Shown here one piece after another: positions 45,594 to 55,597 of a stretch of 64,000 bases of DNA. The stretch spans positions 62,001 to 126,000 of the forward strand of contig NZ_UAVD01000011.1 in assembly GCF_900460065.1 (NCBI RefSeq). The letters are read 5' to 3'. The position numbers were made by a program, and so were the translations under genes. The notes below the pieces were generated by a model. It did no database searches, was not told where the DNA came from, and was given only the letters and a program-made list of their open reading frames with translations. Positions within the stretch are counted from its first letter, which is position 1. Each line of letters begins with the position of its first letter. This DNA is from Streptomyces griseus. Lineage in GTDB: Bacteria > Actinomycetota > Actinomycetes > Streptomycetales > Streptomycetaceae.

Positions 45594-46613
45594 ATGTCGT
45601 TCATCGGCCGTGACATGGCTATCGACCTCGGGACTGCCAACACGCTGGTGTACGTCAGGGGGCGCGGCATCGTCCTGAACGAGCCGTCCGTCGTGGCCAT
45701 CAACACCAACACCGGCGGAATTCTCGCGGTCGGCTCCGAGGCCAAGAAGATGATCGGGCGCACGCCGGGCAACATCGTCGCCGTGCGGCCCCTGAAGGAC
45801 GGCGTGATCGCCGACTTCGAGATCACCGAGCGCATGCTCCGCTACTTCATCCTCAAGATTCACAAGCGTCGCTATCTGGCCCGTCCCCGTGTCGTCGTCT
45901 GTGTGCCCTCCGGTATCACCGGGGTCGAGCGCCGCGCCGTCATCGAGGCGTCCACGCAGGCCGGCGCGCGCCAGGTGCACATCATCGAGGAGCCGATGGC
46001 CGCGGCCATCGGCTCGGGGCTGCCGGTCCACGAGGCCACCGGGAACATGGTCGTCGACATCGGCGGCGGCACCACCGAGGTCGCCGTGATCTCGCTCGGC
46101 GGCATCGTCACCGCGCAGTCGATCCGCACCGCCGGTGACGAGCTGGACAACGCGATCATCCAGCACATCAAGAAGGAGTACTCGCTCCTCCTCGGTGAGC
46201 GGACCGCCGAGCAGATCAAGATCACCATCGGTTCGGCGTTCGACCTGGAGAAGGACGAGCACACCGAGATCCGCGGCCGCGACCTGGTGTCCGGACTGCC
46301 CAAGACGGTCGTCATCTCGGCCGCCGAGGTCCGCAAGGCCATCGAGGAGCCGGTCAACGCGATCGTCGACGCCGTGAAGACGACCCTCGACAAGTGCCCG
46401 CCCGAGCTGTCCGGCGACGTGATGGACCGCGGCATCGTCCTCACCGGCGGCGGCGCGCTGCTGCGCGGACTGGACGAGCGGCTGCGCCACGAGACGGGCA
46501 TGCCGATCCACATCGCCGAGGACCCGCTGGACTCCGTGGCGCTCGGCTCCGGCAAGTGCGTCGAGGAGTTCGAAGCGCTCCAGCAGGTGCTGGACGCCCA
46601 GCCCCGCCGCTAG
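45594..46613 (+). CDS. mreB: Cell-shape-determining actin-like protein MreB
   Basis: 339 residues ([21 protein letters not shown] onward). The actin-fold phosphate loops DLGTANT and [16 protein letters not shown] are intact, as is the [13 protein letters not shown] adenine loop. In Streptomyces MreB guides spore-wall thickening with the Mre/Pbp2/RodA complex rather than hyphal elongation. The start is ATG 45594, with AAGGGG seven bases upstream; ATG 45573 would add seven residues (MGNKGNS), close to the S. coelicolor form, but has no ribosome site. It is first in mreBCD-mrdA-rodA. Confidence 0.96.
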   Translation: MSFIGRDMAIDLGTANTLVYVRGRGIVLNEPSVVAINTNTGGILAVGSEAKKMIGRTPGNIVAVRPLKDGVIADFEITERMLRYFILKIHKRRYLARPRVVVCVPSGITGVERRAVIEASTQAGARQVHIIEEPMAAAIGSGLPVHEATGNMVVDIGGGTTEVAVISLGGIVTAQSIRTAGDELDNAIIQHIKKEYSLLLGERTAEQIKITIGSAFDLEKDEHTEIRGRDLVSGLPKTVVISAAEVRKAIEEPVNAIVDAVKTTLDKCPPELSGDVMDRGIVLTGGGALLRGLDERLRHETGMPIHIAEDPLDSVALGSGKCVEEFEALQQVLDAQPRR

Positions 46614-46633
46614 ACGTCCTCCGGGACACACCC

Positions 46634-46672
46634 GATCCGGCGAGCGGACGCACCCGCTCCGGTCGCCGGATC
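46634..46672 (+). terminator. Hairpin between mreB and mreC (attenuator or processing site)
   Basis: Outer 10-bp stem GATCCGGCGA / TCGCCGGATC with an inner GCGG/CCGC stem. It sits 21 bases after mreB inside the operon. It could lower expression of mreCD and the pbp/rodA genes relative to mreB. Confidence 0.55.
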
Positions 46673-46786
46673 GTTGATATAGATCGTTGCTGTACGCGGT
46701 ACGACGCGGGAACACCCTGATGTCCTACCCGTACGGAGACGTACACAGGCACGAACATTCCGACGAGGAAGGCACGGCCGCCGCAC

Positions 46787-47836
46787 GTGAGGGACACACG
46801 AGAGAGCCGGCTGCTCCTGGTGCTGCTGATCGCCATCGCATTCGCCCTGATCACGGTGGATATCCGAGGCGGCGAGGAGTCACCGGTGGACGGCGCGAGG
46901 CAGGCCGCGGCCACCGTCTTCGGGCCGGTCGAGAACGGCGTGGCGGCAGCGGTCGACCCGGTGGGCAACGCCATAGGCGCGGTACGGGACTCCGGCAGCC
47001 GGCACGACAAGATCTCCGCCCTGGAGCAGGAGAACGCCGCGCTGAAGGCCAGGCTCGGCAGCGACGACCGCACCAACAGCCGGGTCCGTCAGCTCGACGC
47101 CATGCTGAAGAACGCGGGCGCCGGACAGTACGGCATCAAGGGCGCCGAGGTCATCGCCATAGGAGCGGCCCAGGGCTTCTCCTGGACGGTCACCATCGAC
47201 GCCGGTGCCGACGACGGCATCCGCCGCGACATGACCGTCCTCAACGGGGAGGGGCTGGTCGGCCGGGTCACCACCGTCGGCCCCCGCACCGCGACCGTCC
47301 TGCTCGCCAACGACCCCGACTTCACCGTCGGCACCCGTATGGAGAAGACCGACGAGCTCGGCTTCGCCACCGGCCAGGGCTCGCGCCCGCTGTCGGTGCA
47401 GTTCCTCAACGGCAAGGCCAAGGTGAAGGCCGGCGACCGGCTGGTCACCTTCGGCTCCAGCAAGGACAAGCCCTTCGTGCCCGGCGTCCCGGTCGGCGAG
47501 GTCGTCCGCGTCGACCCCTCCGGCGGCGCGCTGACCCGCACCGTCTACGTGAAGCCGTACGTCGGGTTCACCAAGCTCGACATCGTCGGGGTCGTCGTTC
47601 AGGCGCCCCGCGAGGACCCGCGCGACACGGTCCTGCCCAAGAAGGCCGCCCAGGCGAAGCCGAAGCCGACCCCGACGGTCACCGTCACGGTCCAGCCCAA
47701 CGGGGACCTGGTGGACGGCTCCGGCAAGGTCGTCGGCAACATCAACGAGCAGGCGGGCGGCGACGCCGCCGGTGCCGCCGACGGCGACCAGCAGGGCGAC
47801 GCCCAACCCGACAACGCGGCCAACGACCAGGAGTAG
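46787..47836 (+). CDS. mreC: Rod shape-determining protein MreC
   Basis: 349 residues. A single N-terminal membrane helix (RLLLVLLIAIAFALITVDI) is followed by a coiled coil (SALEQENAALKARL) and the double beta-barrel MreC domain (VIAIGAAQGFSWTVTIDAGADDGI; GLVGRVTTVGPRTATVLLANDP). A proline/threonine and acidic tail of about 70 residues follows. The protein faces the outside of the membrane and scaffolds MreB, MreD and Pbp2. The start is GTG 46787, matching Streptomyces MreC. mreD begins 11 bases after its stop. Confidence 0.95.
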   Translation: MRDTRESRLLLVLLIAIAFALITVDIRGGEESPVDGARQAAATVFGPVENGVAAAVDPVGNAIGAVRDSGSRHDKISALEQENAALKARLGSDDRTNSRVRQLDAMLKNAGAGQYGIKGAEVIAIGAAQGFSWTVTIDAGADDGIRRDMTVLNGEGLVGRVTTVGPRTATVLLANDPDFTVGTRMEKTDELGFATGQGSRPLSVQFLNGKAKVKAGDRLVTFGSSKDKPFVPGVPVGEVVRVDPSGGALTRTVYVKPYVGFTKLDIVGVVVQAPREDPRDTVLPKKAAQAKPKPTPTVTVTVQPNGDLVDGSGKVVGNINEQAGGDAAGAADGDQQGDAQPDNAANDQE

Positions 47837-47847
47837 AGCTGATCCCC

Positions 47848-48513
47848 ATGCGCATCAACCGGACTCTGCTCTCGATCGTCCTGGTCGTCGTCGCCCTCGT
47901 CGTCCAGGTCTCCGTCCTCGCCCGCCTCCAGCTCCCCGGGGCCGTCCCCGACCTGCTGCTCCTCACGGTCCTCGGTCTGGCCTTCGTGTACGGGCCGGTC
48001 AGCGGCTCCCTCATCGGCTTCGGCGCGGGCCTCCTCGCGGACCTCGCCCCGCCCGCCGACCACGCCGCCGGACGCTACGCCCTGGTGCTCTGCGTCATCG
48101 GCTACCTCGCGGGCATGATCCGCCCGGAGAACGGACAGCTGAAGTCGGCCTTCGCCCCGATGGCCGCCGTCGTCGCCGCCGCGATCGGCTCGACCCTGCT
48201 GTACGCGGGCGTCGGCGCGCTCGTCGGGGACACCGCGGCCCGCCATGTGGGCCTGGGCAGCCTGCTGTTCACGGCCGCGATCTACGACCTGCTGCTGGCG
48301 CCCTTCACGGTGCCGCTCATCATGGCGCTGGCCAGACGCACCGAGAACGACCCGATCGCCGAGGCGTCCTCCGGCGGCAACGACGTCGCCGCCGGCTGGC
48401 TCGCCTCGGGCACCGGCCTGCGGATCGGCAACCAGCGCGGCGGTCTGCGCGTCAAGGCCGCCCGCAACCGCGCCGCACGCGCGGGCAGGATCAAGGGGGT
48501 CAAGCGACTGTGA
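47848..48513 (+). CDS. mreD: Rod shape-determining protein MreD
   Basis: 221 residues with five or six membrane helices, starting MRINRTLLSIVLVVVALVVQVSVLARLQLPG. GPVSGSLIGFGAGLLADLAPP is the MreD landmark. A basic C-terminal tail of about 50 residues extends into the cytosol. It is tightly linked to mreC (11 bases) and mrdA (61 bases). It partners MreC in the elongation/sporulation wall complex. Confidence 0.93.
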   Translation: MRINRTLLSIVLVVVALVVQVSVLARLQLPGAVPDLLLLTVLGLAFVYGPVSGSLIGFGAGLLADLAPPADHAAGRYALVLCVIGYLAGMIRPENGQLKSAFAPMAAVVAAAIGSTLLYAGVGALVGDTAARHVGLGSLLFTAAIYDLLLAPFTVPLIMALARRTENDPIAEASSGGNDVAAGWLASGTGLRIGNQRGGLRVKAARNRAARAGRIKGVKRL

Positions 48514-48574
48514 GGCCGCGTTTCCCGGGGGACCGCCCCCGTACCCCCAGCAGGACCACCATCGGGGGCACCGC

Positions 48575-50797
48575 GTGAGCAACATTCCCGAGACCGGGCG
48601 GACCCAGCGGGTCCAGATCCGGCTCATCGTCATCCAGGTACTCGTCTTCTCGCTGCTGCTCACCCTCGGCGGACGCCTGTGGTACCTCCAGATCCGCAAC
48701 GGCGACGAGTACACCGCCGAAGCCGCGGGCAACGGAGTGCAGCAGGTCGTCCAGCCCGCCGTGCGCGGCTCGATCCTCGACGCCCGCGGCGTGCCGCTCG
48801 CCGACAACGAGACCCGCCTCGTCGTCTCCGCCAGCCGCACCGAGCTGCTGAAGATGAAGGACGACGGCGTCGGCGTCCTCACCCGTCTCGCCGACGTCCT
48901 GGACATGAAGGCGAAGGACGTCCGGGACAAGGTCCGCCTCTGCGACTCCAAGACCCCCCAGCCCTGCTGGAACGGGTCGCCCTACCAGCCGATCCCGGTC
49001 ACCGACGAGGCCACCACCCAGCAGGCCCTCCAGATCCGCGAGCGCGCCGAGGACTTCCCCGGCATCACCGCCGAACCCACCGCCGTACGCCGCTACGCCG
49101 CACCCGGCAAGGCGAAGACCGCGCAGGTCCTCGGCTACCTCTCACCCGTCACCGACGAGGAGATCCAGCAGGCGCAGGACGGCCCGTCGCCCTACCTCCG
49201 CTCCGACCAGGTCGGCCGCTCCGGCCTGGAGCGCACGTACGACAAGGAGCTGCGCGGCAAGGCGGGCGTCACCCGCTACGAGGTCGACAACCTCGGCCGC
49301 GTCATGGGCGAGGCGGAGAACGACCCGGCGGTGGCCGGCTCCACCCTCGTCACCAGCCTCGACGCCCGCGTCCAGGCGGTCGCGGAGCACGAGCTCGCCG
49401 CCGCGATGAAGCTGGTCCGCGGCGAGACGGACAAGATCACCGGCCGGAAGTACGAGGCCGACTCCGGGGCCGTCGTCGTGATGGAGTCCAAGACGGGCCG
49501 CATCGTGTCGATGGCCTCCCAGCCCGACTACGACCCCAACGACTGGGTCGGCGGCATCTCCGGCAAGCAGTACGCCAAGCTCACGAGCAAGAAGTCCAAC
49601 TACCCGCTGCTCAACCGGGGCATCCAGGGCCAGGCGCCCGCCGGCTCGATCTTCAAGGTGGTCTCCGCCAGCGCCGCCGTGCGCGGCGGCCACGCCTTCA
49701 ACGACCTCTACGAGTGCAGCAGCTCCTACAGCCTCGGCAACCAGACCTTCGCCAACTTCGAGTCCCAGGGCCACGGCCCCATCACCCTCGGCGACGCGCT
49801 CAAGTACTCCTGCAACACCGTCTTCTACCGTCTCGGCCACGAGGAGTGGGCGAAGGACGGCGGCATAAAGCCGAAGAAGAACGCCAAGGACTGGTTCTAC
49901 CGCACCGCCCGCGACTTCGGTCTCGGCGCCGAGACCGGCATCGACCTGCCCAACGAGGTCAAGGGCCGCATCCCGGACCGCCAGTGGAAGCAGGACTTCT
50001 GGGAGGCCAACAAGAACGCCTGGTGCAAGGAGGGCAAGAAGGGCGGCACCTACGTCCAGCAGATCGCGTACGAGAGCTGCCTCGAAGGCAACCAGCTCAA
50101 GGCCTACGACAGCATCAACTACTCGATCGGCCAGGGCGACGTCCTCGTCACGCCCATCCAGATGGCCACCGCCTACGCCGCCATCAGCAACGGCGGCACC
50201 CTCCACGAGCCCACCGTCGGCAAGGCCGTGATCAGCCCCGACGGCAAGACCGTCCAGGAGATCGAGCCCAAGGTCAGCGGCAAGCTCCCGGTCAACGCCC
50301 AGACCATCAAGGACCTCGACAAGGGGCTGCGCTCGGTGGTCGAGCCCGGCGGGACCGCCGCCTGGCGGTTCGGCGGCTGGCCGCAGGACAAGATCCCGAT
50401 GCGCGCCAAGACCGGTACCGCCCAGGTGTACGGCAAGCAGACCACCGGCTGGTTCGCGACCTACACCGACGACTACACCATCGTCATGACGATCTCCCAG
50501 GGCGGCACCGGCTCCGGCTCCGCCGGGCCCGCCGTCCGCAAGATCTACGACGCGCTCTACGGTCTCGACGCCGCGGGCAACCAGGACAAGAAGAGGGCCC
50601 TGCTGCCGAAGCCCCAGAAGGCGCTGCCGAAGATCCAGCCCGACGGCTCGATCTACGCCCCCAAGGTCAAGCCCTACGACCCCACCCCGGTCACCCCCGA
50701 GGAGCAGCCGGGCGGACAGGAACCCCAGTTGCCCCTGCCGCCCGGAGGCCAGCCCGGACTCACCGGATCACCGGCGTCGAACGGGAGGCAGCCCTGA
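48575..50797 (+). CDS. mrdA: Penicillin-binding protein 2 (class B transpeptidase)
   Basis: 740 residues. There is one N-terminal anchor (IRLIVIQVLVFSLLLTLGGRLW). A dimerisation domain with a small insertion containing a Cys pair (RLCDSKTPQPCW) is followed by the transpeptidase domain, whose motifs are Ser358-I-F-Lys361 (active site), Ser412-Cys-Asn414 and Lys612-Thr-Gly. A proline-rich tail closes the protein. It cross-links peptidoglycan with the RodA polymerase. It starts at GTG 48575, and its TGA overlaps the rodA ATG (TGATG). Confidence 0.96.
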   Translation: MSNIPETGRTQRVQIRLIVIQVLVFSLLLTLGGRLWYLQIRNGDEYTAEAAGNGVQQVVQPAVRGSILDARGVPLADNETRLVVSASRTELLKMKDDGVGVLTRLADVLDMKAKDVRDKVRLCDSKTPQPCWNGSPYQPIPVTDEATTQQALQIRERAEDFPGITAEPTAVRRYAAPGKAKTAQVLGYLSPVTDEEIQQAQDGPSPYLRSDQVGRSGLERTYDKELRGKAGVTRYEVDNLGRVMGEAENDPAVAGSTLVTSLDARVQAVAEHELAAAMKLVRGETDKITGRKYEADSGAVVVMESKTGRIVSMASQPDYDPNDWVGGISGKQYAKLTSKKSNYPLLNRGIQGQAPAGSIFKVVSASAAVRGGHAFNDLYECSSSYSLGNQTFANFESQGHGPITLGDALKYSCNTVFYRLGHEEWAKDGGIKPKKNAKDWFYRTARDFGLGAETGIDLPNEVKGRIPDRQWKQDFWEANKNAWCKEGKKGGTYVQQIAYESCLEGNQLKAYDSINYSIGQGDVLVTPIQMATAYAAISNGGTLHEPTVGKAVISPDGKTVQEIEPKVSGKLPVNAQTIKDLDKGLRSVVEPGGTAAWRFGGWPQDKIPMRAKTGTAQVYGKQTTGWFATYTDDYTIVMTISQGGTGSGSAGPAVRKIYDALYGLDAAGNQDKKRALLPKPQKALPKIQPDGSIYAPKVKPYDPTPVTPEEQPGGQEPQLPLPPGGQPGLTGSPASNGRQP

Positions 50798-51990
50798 TGG
50801 CAGGTGGATTCTCCGTCTCCCGCTACGCCCCCGACCAGGGCTCCTGGGCCAAGCTGACCGCCCGCGACTCCCTCGTACGGCGGCTGGACTGGCCGCTCCT
50901 CGGGGCCGCGCTGGCGCTCTCGTTCCTCGGCGCCCTGCTCGTGTGGTCCGCGACCCGCAACCGCGACCACCTCACGCAGGGCGACCCGTACTTCTTCCTC
51001 CTGCGGCACGCCCTCAACACCGGCATCGGCCTCGCCCTGATGATCGGCACGATCTGGCTCGGCCACCGCACGCTGCGCGGGGCCGTCCCCGTCCTCTACG
51101 GCATCTCGGTGCTGCTGGTCCTGGCGGTCCTCACCCCGCTCGGCACCACGGTCAACGGCGCCCACGCGTGGATCAAGCTGCCCGCCGGCTTCTCGATCCA
51201 GCCCTCCGAGTTCACGAAGATCACCATCATCCTCGTGATGGCGATGCTGCTGGCGGCCCGCGTCGACGCGGGCGACCAGGCCCACCCCGACCACCGGACC
51301 GTCGCCAAGGCGCTGGGCCTCGCGGCCATCCCCATGGCCATCGTCATGCTGATGCCCGACCTCGGCTCGGTGATGGTCATGGCCGTCATCGTCCTCGGCA
51401 TCCTGCTGGCCTCCGGCGCCTCCAACCGCTGGGTCTTCGGCCTCATCGGCGCCGGCGCGGGCGGGGCCGTCGCCATCTGGCAGCTCGGTCTGCTCGACGA
51501 CTACCAGATCGCCCGGTTCGCCGCCTTCGCCAACCCCGCGCTCGACCCGGCGGGCGTCGGCTACAACACCAACCAGGCCCGTATCGCGATCGGCTCCGGC
51601 GGACTCACCGGCACCGGCCTCTTCGAGGGCACGCAGACCACCGGCCAGTTCGTGCCCGAGCAGCAGACCGACTTCGTCTTCACCGTCGCCGGCGAGGAGC
51701 TGGGGTTCCTCGGCGCGGGGCTGATCATCGTGCTCCTGGGCGTCGTCCTGTGGCGCGCCTGCCGGATCGCCCGCGAGACCACCGAGCTGTACGGCACGGT
51801 CGTCGCCGCCGGGATCATCGCCTGGTTCGCCTTCCAGTCCTTCGAGAACATCGGCATGACGCTCGGCATCATGCCGGTCGCCGGGCTGCCGCTGCCCTTC
51901 GTCTCCTACGGAGGATCCTCGATGTTCGCCGTCTGGGTGGCGATCGGACTGCTGCAGTCCATCAGGGTGCAACGGCCCATGTCCGCCTGA
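50797..51990 (+). CDS. rodA: SEDS family peptidoglycan polymerase RodA
   Basis: 397 residues with ten predicted membrane helices. SEDS landmarks are NGAHAWIKLPAGFSIQPSEFTKI, MPDLGSVMVM, GVGYNTNQARIAIGSGGLTGTGLF, PEQQTDFVFTVAGEELGFLG and LPLPFVSYGGSS. These proteins polymerise lipid II glycan strands with their partner class B PBP, which is the preceding gene. Its ATG overlaps the mrdA stop, with GGGAGG upstream. It corresponds to sfr of S. coelicolor, linked to sporulation. Confidence 0.96.
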   Translation: MAGGFSVSRYAPDQGSWAKLTARDSLVRRLDWPLLGAALALSFLGALLVWSATRNRDHLTQGDPYFFLLRHALNTGIGLALMIGTIWLGHRTLRGAVPVLYGISVLLVLAVLTPLGTTVNGAHAWIKLPAGFSIQPSEFTKITIILVMAMLLAARVDAGDQAHPDHRTVAKALGLAAIPMAIVMLMPDLGSVMVMAVIVLGILLASGASNRWVFGLIGAGAGGAVAIWQLGLLDDYQIARFAAFANPALDPAGVGYNTNQARIAIGSGGLTGTGLFEGTQTTGQFVPEQQTDFVFTVAGEELGFLGAGLIIVLLGVVLWRACRIARETTELYGTVVAAGIIAWFAFQSFENIGMTLGIMPVAGLPLPFVSYGGSSMFAVWVAIGLLQSIRVQRPMSA

Positions 51991-52020
51991 ACCCGGCGCC
52001 CGCCGGGTAGGTGTCCGTAC

Positions 52021-53547
52021 ATGGCGGACACCAAGCGCGAGATCGAGCGGAAGTACGAAGCCACCGACGACACCCGGCTGCCCGACCTGACCCGGGCGGC
52101 CGGGGTCGACCGGACGGTCCACCGCGGGCTGACCGAGCTCGACGCCGTCTACTACGACACCGCCGACCTCCGCCTCGCCGCCGACGGCCTCACCCTGCGC
52201 CGCAGGACCGGCGGGGCCGACGAGGGCTGGCACGCGAAGTTCCCCGTCGCCGTCGGCGTCCGGGACGAGATCCACGAGCCGCTCTCCGACGCGGTGCCGC
52301 CCCCGCTGGCGGCCCTGCTGCGCTCCCGGGTCCGCCGCGCCGCGATCGACCCCGTCGTCCGGCTGCTCTCCTCCCGGGACGTCCACCACCTGCTGGCCGC
52401 CGACGGGGCCCTCCTCGCCGAGGTCAGCGTCGACAAGGTGCTCGCGGAGCGCCTCGCGGGGGAGGGGAGCGGCGCCACCGTCACCTGGACCGAGATCGAG
52501 GTCGAGCTCGCGGACGACGGCGACCCCGCGATCCTGGACGCCGTCGAGAAGCGGCTCCGCAAGGCCGGGGTGCGCCCCGCCGGGTCCACGTCGAAGCTCG
52601 CCCGGGCGCTGGCGGAGACGACCCCCGTACGCGAGGGGGAGCGGCGGGAGCCGGACGCGCCGCGCACCGCGGGCGACCACGTCCTCGCCTACGTGCGGAA
52701 GCAGATCTCCACGATCGTCCGCCTCGACCCCGCCGTCCGCCGCGGTCTTCCCGACTCCGTGCACAAGATGCGCGTGGCCACCCGCAGGCTGCGCAGCACC
52801 TTCAAGACCCACCGCAAGCTCCTCGACCGCGAGGTCACCGACCCCCTCGGCGCGGAGCTCAAGTGGCTCGCCGCCGAACTGGGCCTCGACCGCGACCAGG
52901 AGGTCCTGGACGAGCGGCTCGGCACCCGCGTCGAGACCCTGCCCGCCACCCTGACGCTCGGCCCGGTCCGCGGCCGGCTCCGCGCCTGGTCGGCCGCCCG
53001 CCGCACGGGCTCGCGCCGCAGGATCGTCGACGTACTGGACGGGAAGCGGTATCTGGACCTCCTGGACGCCCTCGACGCGCTGAGCGCGGACCCGCCCCTG
53101 CGCCCCGCCGCCCGCAAGGCGCCGGAGAAGGCCCTGCCCCGGGCCGTGCTCAAGGACTACGAGAAGCTCGCGCGCCGCATGGACCACGCCCTGGAACACC
53201 CGCCGGGCCCCGAGCGGGACACCGCGATGCACGAGGCCCGCAAGGCCGCCAAGCGCGCCCGGTACGCGGGTGAGGCGGCCCGCCCCGCGCTCGGCGGGCC
53301 CGCCAAACGCTTCGCCAAACGCGTGAAGGCCGTGCAGACCGTCCTCGGCGACCACCAGGACAGCGTCGTCGCCCGCGAGGCCCTGCGGACCCTCGCGATC
53401 CAGTCGCACGCGGCGGGGGAGACCGCGTTCACCTGGGGGCTGCTGTACGGACAGGAGGAGGCCGTCGCCGAGGCCCGGGAGCGCGAACTGCCCGAGGTCT
53501 GGGCCCGGGCGTCGGACCCGACGCTGCGGGCGGATCTGAAGACCTGA
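52021..53547 (+). CDS. CYTH and CHAD domain protein
   Basis: 508 residues. The N-terminal CYTH domain (about 1-200) begins with the EIERKYEA signature, with LRRRTGG and EIEVELAD later; it forms a tunnel binding triphosphates or polyphosphate. The C-terminal CHAD domain (about 220-505) has its conserved histidines in VHKMRVATRRLRSTFKTH and MHEARKAAKRARYAGEA, and binds polyphosphate. Such fusions may be polyphosphate-linked enzymes or granule proteins. The ATG follows GGTAGGTG. It sits 30 bases after rodA. Confidence 0.93.
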   Translation: MADTKREIERKYEATDDTRLPDLTRAAGVDRTVHRGLTELDAVYYDTADLRLAADGLTLRRRTGGADEGWHAKFPVAVGVRDEIHEPLSDAVPPPLAALLRSRVRRAAIDPVVRLLSSRDVHHLLAADGALLAEVSVDKVLAERLAGEGSGATVTWTEIEVELADDGDPAILDAVEKRLRKAGVRPAGSTSKLARALAETTPVREGERREPDAPRTAGDHVLAYVRKQISTIVRLDPAVRRGLPDSVHKMRVATRRLRSTFKTHRKLLDREVTDPLGAELKWLAAELGLDRDQEVLDERLGTRVETLPATLTLGPVRGRLRAWSAARRTGSRRRIVDVLDGKRYLDLLDALDALSADPPLRPAARKAPEKALPRAVLKDYEKLARRMDHALEHPPGPERDTAMHEARKAAKRARYAGEAARPALGGPAKRFAKRVKAVQTVLGDHQDSVVAREALRTLAIQSHAAGETAFTWGLLYGQEEAVAEARERELPEVWARASDPTLRADLKT

Positions 53548-53599
53548 GACGCGCGGTAGGCTTGATGGTCACCCCTGCCGGCTCACAAAGGTTCGCGAG

Positions 53600-55528
53600 A
53601 TGTCTGCCGCATCGGTCTTCCCACAGCTCGAAGCTCTGCTCCCGCATGTGCAGAAGCCCATCCAGTACGTCGGCGGTGAGCTGAACTCCACCGTCAAGGA
53701 CTGGGACAGCTGTGACGTCCGCTGGACCCTGATGTACCCCGACGCCTACGAGGTCGGGCTCCCCAACCAGGGCGTCATGATCCTCTACGAGGTGCTCAAC
53801 GAGCGCGAGGGCGTCCTCGCCGAGCGCACCTACAGCGTCTGGCCGGACCTCGAAGAGCTGATGCGCGAGCACAACGTGCCCCAGTTCACCGTGGACAGCC
53901 ACCGCCCCGTCGGCGCGTTCGACGTCTTCGGGCTGAGCTTGTCCACCGAGCTGGGCTACACCAACATGCTCACCGCCCTGGACCTCGCGGGCATCCCGCT
54001 GGAGTCCAAGGACCGTGACGTGGACCACCCGATCGTCCTCGCGGGCGGCCACGCCGCGTTCAACCCCGAGCCGATCGCGGACTTCATCGACTGCGCGGTC
54101 GTCGGCGACGGCGAACAGGCCGTCCTGGAGATCACCGAGATCATCCGCGCCTGGAAGGCCGAGGGCCGCCCCGGCGGCCGCGACGAGGTCCTCTTCCGGC
54201 TCTCGAAGACCGGCGGCGTCTACGTCCCGCGCTTCTACGACGTCGAGTACCTCCCCGACGGCCGCATCGGCCGCGTCGTGCCCAACCGTTCCGGCGTGCC
54301 GTGGCGGGTCTCCAAGCACACGGTGATGGACCTCGACGAGTGGCCCTACCCCAAGCAGCCGCTCGTACCGCTCGCGGAGACTGTGCACGAGCGGATGTCC
54401 GTGGAGATCTTCCGCGGCTGCACCCGCGGCTGCCGTTTCTGCCAGGCCGGCATGATCACGCGCCCCGTGCGGGAGCGAAGCATCACCGGCATCGGCGAGA
54501 TGGTCGACAAGGGACTCAAGGCGACCGGCTTCGAGGAGGTCGGCCTCCTCTCGCTCTCCTCCGCCGACCACAGCGAGATCGGCGACATCGCCAAGGGCCT
54601 CGCCGACCGCTACACCGACGACAAGATCGGCCTGTCGCTGCCCTCCACCCGCGTCGACGCCTTCAACGTCGACCTGGCCAACGAGCTGACCCGCAACGGG
54701 CGCCGCTCCGGCCTCACCTTCGCCCCCGAGGGCGGCTCCGAGCGCATGCGCAAGGTCATCAACAAGATGGTCTCGGAGGAGGACCTGATCCGCACGGTCG
54801 CCACCGCCTACGGCAACGGCTGGCGCCAGGTGAAGCTCTACTTCATGTGCGGCCTGCCCACCGAGACCGACGAGGACGTCCTCCAGATCGGCGACATGGC
54901 GGTCAACGTCATCGCCAAGGGCCGCGAGGTCTCCGGCCAGAACGACATCCGCTGCACCGTCTCCATCGGCGGCTTCGTGCCCAAGCCGCACACCCCCTTC
55001 CAGTGGGCCCCGCAGCTCAGCGCCGAGGACACCGATGCCCGGCTCAAGAAGCTCCGCGACAAGATCCGCGGCGACAAGAAGTACGGCCGCTCCATCGGCT
55101 TCCGCTACCACGACGGCAAGCCCGGCATCGTCGAGGGCCTCCTCTCGCGCGGCGACCGCCGCGTCGGCTCCGTCATCCGCGCGGTCTACGAGTCCGGGGG
55201 CCGCTTCGACGGCTGGCGCGAGCACTTCAGCTACGACCTCTGGATGAACTGCGCCGAGAAGACGCTGCCCGGGTTCGGGGTCGACGTCGACTGGTACACC
55301 ACCCGCGAGCGCACCTACGAGGAGGTCCTGCCCTGGGACCACCTCGACTCCGGCCTGGACAAGGACTGGCTCTGGGAGGACTGGCAGGACGCGCTCGACG
55401 AGACCGAGGTCGAGGACTGCCGCTGGACCCCCTGCTTCGACTGCGGCGTCTGCCCGCAGCTCGACCTGGACATCCAGATCGGCCCGACCGGCAAGAAGCT
55501 CCTGCCGCTCAGCGTCGTCAACAAGTAG
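53600..55528 (+). CDS. B12-binding-domain radical SAM protein (TIGR03960 family)
   Basis: 642 residues. The N-terminal cobalamin-binding-like domain (WTLMYPDAYEVGLPNQGVMIL; AFDVFGLSLSTELGYTNML) precedes a radical SAM core with the cluster motif Cys274-x3-Cys278-x2-Cys281 (RGCTRGCRFCQAGM). The C-terminus has a further cysteine group (TPCFDCGVCPQ) that may hold a second cluster. It almost always occurs beside a DUF2344/TIGR03936 protein, as here with one gene between, and near RNase E/G. The reaction is unknown; tRNA or ribosomal RNA modification has been suggested by context. Confidence 0.93.
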   Translation: MSAASVFPQLEALLPHVQKPIQYVGGELNSTVKDWDSCDVRWTLMYPDAYEVGLPNQGVMILYEVLNEREGVLAERTYSVWPDLEELMREHNVPQFTVDSHRPVGAFDVFGLSLSTELGYTNMLTALDLAGIPLESKDRDVDHPIVLAGGHAAFNPEPIADFIDCAVVGDGEQAVLEITEIIRAWKAEGRPGGRDEVLFRLSKTGGVYVPRFYDVEYLPDGRIGRVVPNRSGVPWRVSKHTVMDLDEWPYPKQPLVPLAETVHERMSVEIFRGCTRGCRFCQAGMITRPVRERSITGIGEMVDKGLKATGFEEVGLLSLSSADHSEIGDIAKGLADRYTDDKIGLSLPSTRVDAFNVDLANELTRNGRRSGLTFAPEGGSERMRKVINKMVSEEDLIRTVATAYGNGWRQVKLYFMCGLPTETDEDVLQIGDMAVNVIAKGREVSGQNDIRCTVSIGGFVPKPHTPFQWAPQLSAEDTDARLKKLRDKIRGDKKYGRSIGFRYHDGKPGIVEGLLSRGDRRVGSVIRAVYESGGRFDGWREHFSYDLWMNCAEKTLPGFGVDVDWYTTRERTYEEVLPWDHLDSGLDKDWLWEDWQDALDETEVEDCRWTPCFDCGVCPQLDLDIQIGPTGKKLLPLSVVNK

Positions 55529-55547
55529 CGCGCCCCGCGAACGCCCC

Positions 55548-55581
55548 GCAGGCCCGGCCCGGCAACCCCGGACCGGGCCTG
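55548..55581 (+). terminator. Hairpin after the radical SAM gene
   Basis: Perfect 9-bp stem CAGGCCCGG / CCGGGCCTG with a 16-base loop, 20 bases after the stop. It may limit read-through into the repetitive-protein gene. Confidence 0.55.
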
Positions 55582-55597
55582 ACGCGTCCTCGACCGC

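Noticed and set aside
50674..53409. A 911-codon minus-strand open frame opposite rodA and the CYTH-CHAD gene
   Set aside because: Composition-driven shadow: no motif, no ribosome site, and opposite genes have complete family signatures.
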